A DNA stretch of 64,000 nucleotides from Pseudomonadota bacterium (GTDB lineage: Bacteria; Pseudomonadota; Gammaproteobacteria; Burkholderiales; JABEVD01): contig JAKBJU010000006.1 of the NCBI GenBank assembly GCA_021835845.1, positions 1 to 64,000 of the forward strand, in the 5' to 3' direction. The notes under the pieces are model-generated. The model saw nothing but the letters and a program-made list of their open reading frames with translations. It made no database searches and had not been told where the DNA came from. Position 1 is the stretch's first letter, and each line of letters begins with the position of its first letter. Of this stretch, positions 53,051 through 61,336 are shown piece by piece. Position numbers and translations under genes: made by a program.

Positions 53051-53647
53051 ATGCACAAACTGCTTGCAATTTCCGCGGCTGCGCTGACCGTCATCAGCGT
53101 GCACTTCCTGGACTTTCGAGTTTCAAGCTTCGTTCTTGCTCATGCGGGAAAGCGCTTCTTGCTCGGCCCCAGCATCTCTTCCCTGCCGGATGGGCTGCTC
53201 CTTACGGTCATCATCGCAAGCACACTCTCCTGGACCGGCTATTTCCTTCTGTCACGAAGGGGGATAGCCGACCGCCGCACCCGCTTTTTCAAGCTGATCG
53301 GCATTTCCCTGCCCATGGCCTTCGCCATCAAGGCACTCCTGAAATGGGTTTTCGGCAGAATGGATGCCCGAGTATGGATCATCCACCCTGACGAATATGC
53401 CTTCCACTGGTTCCACGGCGGACAGGACTTTCAGGGATTTCCTTCAGGCCACATGCTGGTATTCACCCCGCTTCTCCTCGCCCTCTGGGATTTTTATCCC
53501 CGCTACAGGATGGTTTTCCTGCTGGCATGGCTGGGACTCGCCCTTGCCCTGGTGGCCACAGAATACCATTTCCTGGGCGACGTGATCGCAGGGGCTTACC
53601 TGGGATTCCTCGTCTATGCGGGAACGCGCCGATATTCAAATCGCTGA
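53051..53647 (+). CDS. PAP2-family membrane phosphatase
   Basis: 198 aa with about five membrane segments. KALLKWVFGR is motif 1, GFPSGHM motif 2 and HFLGD (HxxxD) motif 3. The SR pair normally before motif 3 is missing (LVATEYHFLGD). Likely lipid phosphate phosphatase, for undecaprenyl-PP, PGP or lipid A phosphate. Near a glycan locus, but not linked to it. Start ATG accepted without strong ribosome site. Confidence 0.78.
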   Translation: MHKLLAISAAALTVISVHFLDFRVSSFVLAHAGKRFLLGPSISSLPDGLLLTVIIASTLSWTGYFLLSRRGIADRRTRFFKLIGISLPMAFAIKALLKWVFGRMDARVWIIHPDEYAFHWFHGGQDFQGFPSGHMLVFTPLLLALWDFYPRYRMVFLLAWLGLALALVATEYHFLGDVIAGAYLGFLVYAGTRRYSNR

Positions 53648-53651
53648 ACCG

Positions 53652-54086
53652 TCAGGCACCGCGCACCAGCAGGACCGGAATTTTCGAAATGCGCACGATG
53701 CCTTCCGCCACGCTGCCCATGAGGAGGTGGCGCAGCCCCGTCCTGCCATGCGTTCCCGCAACGATGAGGTCCGCACCCCATTCGCCCGCATCCTGAACGA
53801 TGATTTCACTGATGCCCTGTCCCACCTTCTCGGTTTCCAGGAGCTTGGTTTGCGCATCCGGGAAAAGTGCCTTTGCCTTTTCCAGCACCGCATGCCCCGC
53901 TTCGATCTGCGCCTTTTCCACCCCAAGCATGTCGCCGTACTCGGATCCTGCAACGATCGCCGCCTCGTCTATCACGTAAACCACGCGCAGTTCGGCCTTC
54001 TGATCGCGGGCAAGCCCTATCGCCTGATCGAGCGCGGCGTCGGACGTTTTGCTGCCGTCCACGGGCACCAGTATGCGTTTGTACAT
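53652..54086 (-). CDS. Universal stress protein (UspA family)
   Basis: 144 aa. MYKRILVPVDGSKTSDAALDQAI opens; GADLIVAGTHGRTGLRHLLMGSVAEGIVR has the ATP-binding G-2x-G-9x-G-S pattern, so an ATP-binding Usp. The ATG with GGGAG upstream is chosen over one 18 bases earlier. Convergent with the PAP2 gene, four bases apart. Confidence 0.93.
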   Translation of the reverse strand: MYKRILVPVDGSKTSDAALDQAIGLARDQKAELRVVYVIDEAAIVAGSEYGDMLGVEKAQIEAGHAVLEKAKALFPDAQTKLLETEKVGQGISEIIVQDAGEWGADLIVAGTHGRTGLRHLLMGSVAEGIVRISKIPVLLVRGA

Positions 54087-54130
54087 GAGCGCTCCCATTG
54101 TCATCGATTCGATGTTATAAAGATTACTTC

Positions 54131-54143
54131 ATTCCCCGGGAAT
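54131..54143. promoter_or_regulatory. 13-base palindrome between usp and the ClC gene
   Basis: ATTCCCCGGGAAT is a perfect inverted repeat with a single central base. It lies between the divergent promoters: TATAAC on the minus strand (54114-54119) for the stress protein and TATACT (54173-54178) for the channel. Could be a dimeric operator; no regulator is named. Confidence 0.35.
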
Positions 54144-54208
54144 CGGGTAGAAAAATGTTCAGCAAATTCATATATACTTCTTGAACCCCTTTGCAAAAAC
54201 GGATCCCC

Positions 54209-55474
54209 ATGCCCCCCGAAGAAACCCAGCCCAACATGAAAGAGACGGCCAGACTCTGGTTTGCTGCATTTCTGGCCGGCATCCTGGGCGCGATGGCGAT
54301 GTATCTTTTCCATACCCTGATCGACGGCATGGAATGGCTCCTGACCCGGCATACGGGAAGCCTGGTTCAGGATGCGCTTGCCCTGCCGGTGTGGGCCAGA
54401 ATACTGGTCCCGACAGGGGGAGGGATCCTGGCAGGGCTCGTTCTCCATTTCGGAAAAAGCTGGGCGACCGCCCCCCACATCGATTACATCGACGCAGCAC
54501 GCGAAGGCAGCATCGAACTCAATGACCGCACGAATGCGGTTCGAACGCTTTCATCGCTGTTCTCCGTCGGATCGGGAGCAGCAATCGGGCGCGAAGGCCC
54601 GATGGTGCAGCTCTCGGCCTGGTTCGCATCCTGGCTCGCAAAGCTATTTCCCGTGCCGAAGAATCAGCGCAATGCCATCCTGGTATGCGGCATCGCGGCA
54701 GGCATCGGCGCCGCCTATCACGCCCCGGTTGCCGGGGTCGTTTTCGTGCTCGAGCTCGCGCTGGGCTTTTTTGCGCGCCACACAGTCGCGCCGGTCCTGA
54801 TATCCGCAGTGACTTCCGGCGCGCTGATCTTCTGGATGGTCGAACCCAGCCCGCTTTACGCCATGCCTCCCGTCCCGCCCCTGCCCGTCACGCCCCAAAG
54901 CCTCCTTGTCGCTCTCGCAGCAGGAGTGGCTTCGGGATTACTCGGCCTGGGTCTGCTCAAGTTCATCGAAAAATCGAAAGCAGCCTTCACCCTGATCAAG
55001 CCGCTCTGGATTCGCCTGGGATTGGGCGGCCTGGCGGTCGGCCTGCTTTCCGCACCGGTTCCGGAAGTGTGGGGCAATGGCTACGATGTCGTAACCAAAG
55101 TGCTGAACGGAGGGCTCACCTGGAACTGGGTCGCAGCTGTTCTTGTCTCGAAAGTCGTGGCAACGGTAGTGAGCACCTCCTCCGGAGCCATCGGCGGCAT
55201 ATTCACGCCGACTCTCTTCGTTGGGGCGACGAGCGGCTACCTGCTCGGTTCAATTGCCGGAGCCGACCCGGTCATGATGGCGATCATATGCATGGCCGCG
55301 GTTCTTTCCGCGGTCACGCATGCGCCGCTGATGGCCATCGTCATGGTGCTGGAAATGACCAACCAGTTCCATCTGGTTCTGCCTGTGATGCTCGCCTGCG
55401 GCGCCTCCTATGCGGTAAGCACGCAATTCGGCGCGAAGCCGCTCTACGGCAACCCGATCGAGCATCATGCCTAA
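54209..55474 (+). CDS. ClC-family chloride channel/transporter
   Basis: 421 aa, ten or more membrane helices. VGSGAAIGREGPMVQ contains the GREGP filter, AAYHAPVAGVVFVLE follows, and GAIGGIFTPTLFVGA is the GxFxP element. The first filter motif GSGIP is not conserved in its usual form. The gating Glu of GREGP is present, which favours a proton-coupled exchanger. No CBS domains. Its stop TAA shares bases with the convergent next gene. Confidence 0.9.
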   Translation: MPPEETQPNMKETARLWFAAFLAGILGAMAMYLFHTLIDGMEWLLTRHTGSLVQDALALPVWARILVPTGGGILAGLVLHFGKSWATAPHIDYIDAAREGSIELNDRTNAVRTLSSLFSVGSGAAIGREGPMVQLSAWFASWLAKLFPVPKNQRNAILVCGIAAGIGAAYHAPVAGVVFVLELALGFFARHTVAPVLISAVTSGALIFWMVEPSPLYAMPPVPPLPVTPQSLLVALAAGVASGLLGLGLLKFIEKSKAAFTLIKPLWIRLGLGGLAVGLLSAPVPEVWGNGYDVVTKVLNGGLTWNWVAAVLVSKVVATVVSTSSGAIGGIFTPTLFVGATSGYLLGSIAGADPVMMAIICMAAVLSAVTHAPLMAIVMVLEMTNQFHLVLPVMLACGASYAVSTQFGAKPLYGNPIEHHA

Positions 55475-56469
55475 AGCCTGAACTCCTCGGCATTCTCGAG
55501 CAGCAGGTTCCCGTCGACTTCATACTTTTCGAGCAGATTCCTGCCCACTCGGAGCCAGTGCTCGCTCCCTTTCCCTATGGCTTCAAAAAATGGGCGGAAG
55601 TCGCCTGTAGCGCACCATACCCGATAAGCCTCGACCGCAAGCGGAAAAAGCTCGCGCCGCATGCCGGACAGGTTTTCGAAATGGAAATGCAGGGAGCATT
55701 CCTCGCCCCTCTTGATCAGCCCGGGCAGGGTGGACAGACAGTCTGCGAGAAGGTCGCGCACTGCACGCACGATCACCTCGGTCTTGATTGAGGCTGCATC
55801 CGACACCATGGCCTCCCACCCTCGCCCCAGCATTTCGCCTGCCATTCCTTCGCCCAGCTCATGGAGAATGACGGCTTCGCATTCCCTTTCCGTAGCGGCC
55901 TCAAGCGCCGCATCGGGGTCGGATTCATCATGGCAATGCGCCGCATCCCCACGCTTTTTCCAGAATCCCTCCCAAACCATCCGCTTCACCGCATCCCTGC
56001 GCAGGAATATGATTTCATTCTGAAAGGCAGCGGTAGGCGCGACGAGATCCCGCGCGTATTCGCAGCCTGAAACCAGGATGGTGTAGCCCTCCCGGATCTC
56101 TTTTCTCGACAGCCTGCCCAGGAAGAAATGCGGTTTCCCGAAACGCCCGTAGCCCGCACTGTAAACATAGCCTTCGGGAACGATCAGGCGATTGACGGCC
56201 ATGCTGTCGAATGGATCTATTTCCCCGTCGATGCACAAAGGGGAATAGGGGAGATCCTCGAATTCGCTCCAGAGTTTCTCGCGCTCGACAAGCCAGCTCC
56301 CCACCTCGCCTTTCGGCAGGCTGACCGAATAGGGAATGCCATTTTCCCAGCGGTAGTACTGCTGCATTTCCAGGAGATAGCTGCACATCGTCATGCTTCG
56401 TGCATGGCGCGCGTCTGTGATGTGGCAATTGTGCTGGACGGCATCTACCAGCGCGTGAAAATCCCTCAT
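55471..56469 (-). CDS. Conserved hypothetical protein, Sfum_1244-like
   Basis: 332 aa, soluble, no membrane segment. MRDFHALVDAVQHNCHITDARHA, SYLLEMQQYYRWE and LGEGMAGEMLGRGWEAM are distinctive. The His/Glu-rich central part (HCHDESDPDA, AVILHELGEG) could bind metal. Resembles a conserved family annotated Sfum_1244 from memory; no function is known. The stop overlaps that of the ClC gene, the tightest convergent arrangement possible. Confidence 0.72.
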   Translation of the reverse strand: MRDFHALVDAVQHNCHITDARHARSMTMCSYLLEMQQYYRWENGIPYSVSLPKGEVGSWLVEREKLWSEFEDLPYSPLCIDGEIDPFDSMAVNRLIVPEGYVYSAGYGRFGKPHFFLGRLSRKEIREGYTILVSGCEYARDLVAPTAAFQNEIIFLRRDAVKRMVWEGFWKKRGDAAHCHDESDPDAALEAATERECEAVILHELGEGMAGEMLGRGWEAMVSDAASIKTEVIVRAVRDLLADCLSTLPGLIKRGEECSLHFHFENLSGMRRELFPLAVEAYRVWCATGDFRPFFEAIGKGSEHWLRVGRNLLEKYEVDGNLLLENAEEFRL

Positions 56470-56577
56470 TCGGCATCTCCGCATTCGTATTTGAATTATT
56501 AGCACGAAAGGATGGCAAACGAAAGCCTGAAAATGTGATATTTTAGACCGTACCGCATAAAGGCTTCGGAGAAGAAG

Positions 56578-56841
56578 ATGCAGCTGATCACCGCAGAAGA
56601 GGCACGAAAACTTGTCGAATTGGGCCAGGAATGGCGGAAGAACAACCTAGTCGACATCCTCGAGAAAACCATGAACGACATCGGCAGAGCCTCCCTGGTC
56701 GGGAAGAAGGCCATCACCATAGAAAGCATATCCAACCAGGTGAATCTCTCCGCATTCCAGGATGAGCTGACGGGCCTCGGTTTCAATGTCAAAATCCTGA
56801 GCTACCCCTGGCCGCCGAGGTGCATCGAAATCTCCTGGTGA
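56578..56841 (+). CDS. Small hypothetical protein
   Basis: 87 aa, MQLITAEEARKLVELGQEWR at the start, ending YPWPPRCIEISW. The first half looks helical, the second strand-rich with two Cys-free motifs. GGAG precedes the ATG by about six bases. It stands alone between divergent and convergent neighbours. No family recognised. Confidence 0.7.
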   Translation: MQLITAEEARKLVELGQEWRKNNLVDILEKTMNDIGRASLVGKKAITIESISNQVNLSAFQDELTGLGFNVKILSYPWPPRCIEISW

Positions 56842-56847
56842 AATTCT

Positions 56848-57831
56848 TCACCCGGGGACGATTTCCGGAATGCCTGCCGCACTCCGACCGACTTCCGTTC
56901 CCATTTCACGGCAGAGCCCTGCGATGCGGCTGACCACGAGTTCATGCTGCGCACCAACAGCGGGAATCGCCCTGCAGTCTTCGATGCGAACCGGATGGAT
57001 GCGTATCCTTTCGAGGCGGGTGCGCGCAAGTTCCAGCTCGAAAAGAAGCTGGTGGTCGTTCATGAATTCCGGATCGACGTAATAATCGTCGACAAGATCG
57101 CCACAGGCATAAAGGATCGGTCGCCCTTTGTAGATTTCAACCCCCTGGAATACATGGGCGCTGTGCCCGTAGAGCACGCCGTAGCCCATGTCTATCACGG
57201 CTCTGGCCAGTTTCCGGAATTGCCGGGAAGGACGATTGATCATGTTCGGCCCCCAGTGCAGGGAAAGCATGGGCCAATCCACGGAGCCCATTTCCTCCAG
57301 CACCGCCTGAAACCGCGAAAGCGCGGCTTTTTCGTCGGAAAGATCGACATAATTGATGCCGGGAGAGGAAGGTCCAGCAGAAAAATCCTCCTGATGGTCG
57401 CAGAAAGCTGCCATTTTGAACGTGATTCCGTTTCTTTCGGCAAGAACCGGGCTCGAAGCCTCCAGACTGTTCCTGCCCGCTCCGGCATGACCTATGCCGA
57501 ATTCATCGAGAAGCCTCAGGGTATTCTCCAGTCCACCGTAGTCGAAATCGAGGACATGGTTGTTGGCGAGGCTGACAATGTCGATTCCGGCCCGCGCAAG
57601 ACTATCCGCCGCCTTTACGGGCGCACCGAAGTAGAATGCCTTAGGAGCTCCTCTCCACAAGCTCCTGGAGGAAGTGATGGCGCACTCCAGATTGATCATG
57701 ACAAGATCCGCCTGTTTCAGTATCGGGGAAATCCTTCCCAGAGGATATTCCGCCCCTGCCCTCTCTATCCAATGCCCGACATTTCTGCCAAGCATGACAT
57801 CTCCGCCCAATATCAGCCTCGCCTTTTCCAT
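56848..57831 (-). CDS. CapA-family metallophosphatase-like protein
   Basis: 327 aa. LILGGDVMLGR, VMINLECAIT, VSLANNHVLDFDYGGL, PMLSLHWGPNM and LYGHSAHVFQGVE are the successive metal-site blocks of the PGA_cap fold. GGGAGG precedes the chosen ATG. There is no signal peptide or membrane anchor, unlike Bacillus CapA, so polyglutamate capsule synthesis is unlikely; a cytoplasmic hydrolase is more plausible. Confidence 0.85.
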   Translation of the reverse strand: MEKARLILGGDVMLGRNVGHWIERAGAEYPLGRISPILKQADLVMINLECAITSSRSLWRGAPKAFYFGAPVKAADSLARAGIDIVSLANNHVLDFDYGGLENTLRLLDEFGIGHAGAGRNSLEASSPVLAERNGITFKMAAFCDHQEDFSAGPSSPGINYVDLSDEKAALSRFQAVLEEMGSVDWPMLSLHWGPNMINRPSRQFRKLARAVIDMGYGVLYGHSAHVFQGVEIYKGRPILYACGDLVDDYYVDPEFMNDHQLLFELELARTRLERIRIHPVRIEDCRAIPAVGAQHELVVSRIAGLCREMGTEVGRSAAGIPEIVPG

Positions 57832-58008
57832 GCCGCCTCCCATACCGGATCATAGACCAGGAGCGAATCATGAGCCTTGCGAACTTGCGGAAGAAAGGCA
57901 GGCTCATTTCCGTCGGGCGGGGAATCGATATTGCTTCGATTGACTTTCGACGCCCATGCCGCAGGAATCAGATGTAGAATCCTGAACAGCGCTTTTTCCA
58001 AAATCACC

Positions 58009-58857
58009 ATGAAACTTCTTCGCTACGGCCAGACAGGCCAGGAAAAACCCGGACTCCTCGACAAGACGGGCAAAATCCGCGATCTGTCCGGCCTGCTGGA
58101 CGACATCACGCCGAGAATATTGGCGCCCGAAGCGCTCGAAGCCCTGAGAGCAATCAGCCCGGAGCTTCTTCCTCTGGTCGAAGGCAACCCCCGGTTCGGC
58201 GTTCCATGGACCGGAATCTCGAAATATGTCGCAGTGGGCCTCAATTACCGCGACCATGCGCTTGAAGCCGGCATGCAGGTTCCGCTGGAACCCACCCTGT
58301 TCCCCAAATGGCTCAGCTGCCTCTCCGGCCCCAACGACGACATCGTGCAGCCGCAAGGCTCTTCGAAGCTCGACTGGGAAGTGGAGCTGGGCGTCGTTAT
58401 CGGCAGCCGGGCTCGCAACGTTGCAGAGCACGAAGCGCTGAAATTCGTCGCCGGATATTGCCTTGCCAACGACGTTTCCGAGCGCGCCTTTCAGCTCGAC
58501 CGCAGCGGCGGGCAATGGGGGAAGGGCAAGGGATTCGACACGTTCGGACCGGTAGGCCCCTATCTGGTGACGGCGGACGAGGTGGGCAACCCGCAGAATC
58601 TCGATATGTGGCTATCCGTGAACGGCGAGCGCAAGCAGTCCGGAAACACCGCGAACATGATCTTTTCATGCAGCCATCTCGTGAGCTACTGCAGCCGCGT
58701 GATGACGCTGGAACCGGGAGATCTCATCATTACCGGAACCCCGCCGGGAGTCGGCATGGGACTCCGGCCGCCGCAGTATCTTCGGCCGGGGGATATTGTC
58801 GAGCTGGAAATTTCCAAACTCGGACGTCAGCGGCAAAGAGTGACTGGAATCCCTTGA
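58009..58857 (+). CDS. Fumarylacetoacetate hydrolase-family protein
   Basis: 282 aa. YVAVGLNYRDHALE opens the catalytic fold; DWEVELGVVIG carries two of the metal-binding acids, NDVSERAFQ follows, and DLIITGTPPGVGMG is the C-terminal signature. Such enzymes are acylpyruvases, oxaloacetate decarboxylases or 2-keto-4-pentenoate hydratases. No aromatic catabolism genes are nearby, so a housekeeping acylpyruvase is likely. Confidence 0.9.
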   Translation: MKLLRYGQTGQEKPGLLDKTGKIRDLSGLLDDITPRILAPEALEALRAISPELLPLVEGNPRFGVPWTGISKYVAVGLNYRDHALEAGMQVPLEPTLFPKWLSCLSGPNDDIVQPQGSSKLDWEVELGVVIGSRARNVAEHEALKFVAGYCLANDVSERAFQLDRSGGQWGKGKGFDTFGPVGPYLVTADEVGNPQNLDMWLSVNGERKQSGNTANMIFSCSHLVSYCSRVMTLEPGDLIITGTPPGVGMGLRPPQYLRPGDIVELEISKLGRQRQRVTGIP

Positions 58858-58873
58858 AAGTTTACTGAATCGC

Positions 58874-58901
58874 TTGGTCTTTCGGCAAAAAAGACTATAA
58901 T
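58874..58901 (+). promoter_or_regulatory. Sigma-70 type promoter of the ankyrin gene
   Basis: TTGGTC (58874-58879) and a perfect TATAAT (58896-58901) are spaced 16 bases. Transcription would start about 24 bases before the ATG. Confidence 0.55.
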
Positions 58902-58931
58902 GATTCGCGAATATTGAGCGGAGGAAGCGCC

Positions 58932-59402
58932 ATGTCGGAGAAACTTTTTGCGGCAGCGAAGTCGGGAAACGCTGCATTGGTGAAGTCGCTTCTGGAAAAC
59001 GGAGCGGAGGTCGATGCAGCCGACGAAAGGGGCTGGACCGCCCTCTTCATGGCCTGCCACAATCCCGAGATCGACAGGGGATTTCCGGAAGTCGTCGAAG
59101 CGCTGATCCAGGCGGGCGCGGATTTCGAGAAGCCGATAGGCTACGGCATCAGGCCCCTCATGCTTGCGGCAGGCTACGGGGAAGCAGGCGTCGTAGAAGT
59201 GCTGTTGCGCGCCGGGGCGCAGGTACGCGCCAAGAACGAGGGCGGCAGAACCGCCCTGCAAATGGCGACAGACAAGAACTACATCGATGTCATCAACCTG
59301 CTCTGGGAAGCCGAGATGCTATCCGGGGAAATCGGAAGCTGCGGCTCCACGCCCTCCTCCGCTGCCAAGGTGGTGACCTTCACGAAACTCGAAAAGCGCT
59401 GA
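58932..59402 (+). CDS. Ankyrin-repeat protein
   Basis: 156 aa, with four ankyrin units. Unit 1 is EKLFAAAKSGNAALVKSLLENG; later units are GWTALFMACHN...VVEALIQAGA, GIRPLMLAAGYGEAGVVEVLLRAGA and GRTALQMATDKNYIDVINLLWEA. No signal peptide. GGAGG precedes the ATG. A short cytoplasmic protein-binding module; partner unknown. Confidence 0.88.
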   Translation: MSEKLFAAAKSGNAALVKSLLENGAEVDAADERGWTALFMACHNPEIDRGFPEVVEALIQAGADFEKPIGYGIRPLMLAAGYGEAGVVEVLLRAGAQVRAKNEGGRTALQMATDKNYIDVINLLWEAEMLSGEIGSCGSTPSSAAKVVTFTKLEKR

Positions 59403-59421
59403 GTCCGGATCGATGGGACGA

Positions 59422-60168
59422 TCAGTTCTCTGCGCGATGCACGTCTCTTGCGGCCAGCATGGCGAGCAGACGTCCTTCCTTTTCCTCGTCGAAACCGCAG
59501 CGTGAAACACGCCTCGCGGAATTTTCAAAGGTGCCGAACAGCATGTCCCATATCGGAATGCCGTAGTTCTTCGAATGCTTTTCATATTCGTGGTGGACCC
59601 GGTGCATCTCGGGGCGGACAATAAAATAGCCCAGCCAGACAGGAGTCCTGATATTGGTATGCTCCCAGGCATCGAAAAGCCCGACCCAGAACAGGCACCA
59701 GCCGGCAGCCACGGGATCAAGCCCGAGCAGGGCATAGGCAACCAAGCTGATGATGAAGGCATTGGATGCAAAATCAGCGGGATGGCCGTAGAAGGTCGTC
59801 AGCACCTCGATTCGCGCGGGACTATGGTGTATCTGATGAAAAACCCGCCAGAGCAGATTACTCGCATGCCGCATCCTGTGCCACCAGTAGACCAGAAAGG
59901 TCACGCCATAGTATCCGAGCAGTCCCGCAAGCGGCGCGGGCCACGCTGCGACGCGGCGGCTTGCAGTGGGAAAGAGCTTCACTGACTGCAGCCATGGATT
60001 GAAAATTTCCCCGGAAACGGTCATCAGCATCATGCCGAGCAGAACCAGGATCAGTGTGCGCACGATCCAGCGCCAGTCAAACGACTCGCGATGGTTCGGC
60101 CACAGTGACTCGACGGCGAGAAGTGTCAGGGTAGCGAGCGCTACGGCCACCTGCGCATATTGATCCAT
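59422..60168 (-). CDS. Sterol desaturase/fatty acid hydroxylase superfamily membrane enzyme
   Basis: 248 aa with about four membrane segments. The three His boxes are present: HRMRH, HQIHHS and HRVHH followed by HSKNYG, which bind a di-iron centre for O2-dependent C-H oxidation. Substrate is unknown; bacterial members act on lipids, carotenoids or hopanoids. The start at MDQYAQVAVALATL is used because the upstream frame adds a non-conserved stretch. Confidence 0.85.
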   Translation of the reverse strand: MDQYAQVAVALATLTLLAVESLWPNHRESFDWRWIVRTLILVLLGMMLMTVSGEIFNPWLQSVKLFPTASRRVAAWPAPLAGLLGYYGVTFLVYWWHRMRHASNLLWRVFHQIHHSPARIEVLTTFYGHPADFASNAFIISLVAYALLGLDPVAAGWCLFWVGLFDAWEHTNIRTPVWLGYFIVRPEMHRVHHEYEKHSKNYGIPIWDMLFGTFENSARRVSRCGFDEEKEGRLLAMLAARDVHRAEN

Positions 60169-60333
60169 TCCGGTCTTTCGCTGGGTTTTCAGCGACACCT
60201 TAACCAGTACCGGCAATGCAGTCAATATTGTCCCATCCGGTAATATCCATGCAATACAGCTTGCTGCGTTCCCAGCTCATGCTGAAAGAGCTGAGCCGCC
60301 AGCATTCCTCCGGGAGATTGCCCCAGAAGCATG

Positions 60334-60339
60334 TAAAAT
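60334..60339 (+). promoter_or_regulatory. Predicted -10 element of srkA
   Basis: TAAAAT preceded by TG, seven bases before the ATG at 60347. No Shine-Dalgarno lies in reach, so a leaderless transcript is possible if that ATG is used. Confidence 0.35.
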
Positions 60340-61324
60340 GGCGACCATGAATACCCCTTTTTCATCGCTCACGCCGGACGCCATCCTGGACAGCCTGCAA
60401 AGTGTTGGGCTGAATGGCAACGGACGTCTGCTCGCCCTCAACAGCTACGAGAACCGCGTCTACCAGGTGGGCATGGAAACGGGGCCTCCCCTGGTCGCGA
60501 AATTCTATCGCAGGGGGCGCTGGTCGAATGCAGCCATACTGGAAGAACATGCCTTCATGAACAGCCTCTTTGAGAACGAAATTCCCGCCGTCCCGGCACT
60601 CGAGATAGCAGGAAGAACCCTGCACGAATTCGGAGACTTCAGGTTTGCAGTTTTCGAAAAGCGCGGCGGAAGAGCTCCGGAGCTGGACCGGGAGGACACG
60701 CTGGAGTGGATCGGACGCTTCCTGGGAAGGATACATGCAGTAGGGACGCTCGACGGCTACAAGGCGCGCCCTTCCCTGGAAATCGTCAATTTCGGGGAGG
60801 AGCCCCGTGATTTCCTGCTGTCGAACGGCTTCATTCCGGAAGACCTGACCGAAGCCTACGCGCGCGTTGCAGAACTGGCCATAAATGGCATCCGGCGCGC
60901 ATTCGAACGGGCAGGCGACTATTCTTCCATCCGACTACATGGCGACTGCCATGCCGGGAACATGCTCTGGACGGACGACGGTCCCCATTTCGTGGATTTC
61001 GACGACAGCCTCATGGGGCCGGCGGTGCAGGATCTCTGGCTGATCCTGTCGGGAGACCGCTCGGACATGACGCGGCAGCTCGGGAAAGTGCTTTCCGGCT
61101 ACGAGGATTTCTGCGATTTCGACCTGAGGCAACTGCACCTCGTCGAAGCCCTGAGGACATTGCGCCTGATCCACTACAGCGCCTGGCTGGCAAAGCGCTG
61201 GGACGACCCGGCCTTTCCGGCCGCGTTTCCGTGGTTCAACACGCAACGCTACTGGCAGGACAGGATACTTGAACTGAAAGAGCAGATCTCGCTCATGGAT
61301 GAAGCTCCCCTGATGCATTCCTGA
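60338..61324 (+). CDS. srkA: Stress response kinase A (YihE/SrkA)
   Basis: 328 aa, or 325 from the ATG at 60347. Eukaryotic-like kinase fold of the APH type: ALNSYENRVYQV replaces the glycine loop, RLHGDCHAGNMLW is the catalytic loop with its Asp, and HFVDFDDSLMGPAVQDLW the DFD metal site. Protects cells against envelope stress death in E. coli. Neighbouring dsbA, its usual partner, is not here. Confidence 0.92.
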   Translation: MATMNTPFSSLTPDAILDSLQSVGLNGNGRLLALNSYENRVYQVGMETGPPLVAKFYRRGRWSNAAILEEHAFMNSLFENEIPAVPALEIAGRTLHEFGDFRFAVFEKRGGRAPELDREDTLEWIGRFLGRIHAVGTLDGYKARPSLEIVNFGEEPRDFLLSNGFIPEDLTEAYARVAELAINGIRRAFERAGDYSSIRLHGDCHAGNMLWTDDGPHFVDFDDSLMGPAVQDLWLILSGDRSDMTRQLGKVLSGYEDFCDFDLRQLHLVEALRTLRLIHYSAWLAKRWDDPAFPAAFPWFNTQRYWQDRILELKEQISLMDEAPLMHS

Positions 61325-61336
61325 AGAAGAGTGCGC

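Noticed and set aside
56848..57831. Poly-gamma-glutamate capsule synthesis by the CapA-like protein
   Set aside because: No signal peptide or membrane anchor and no capB/capC partners nearby.
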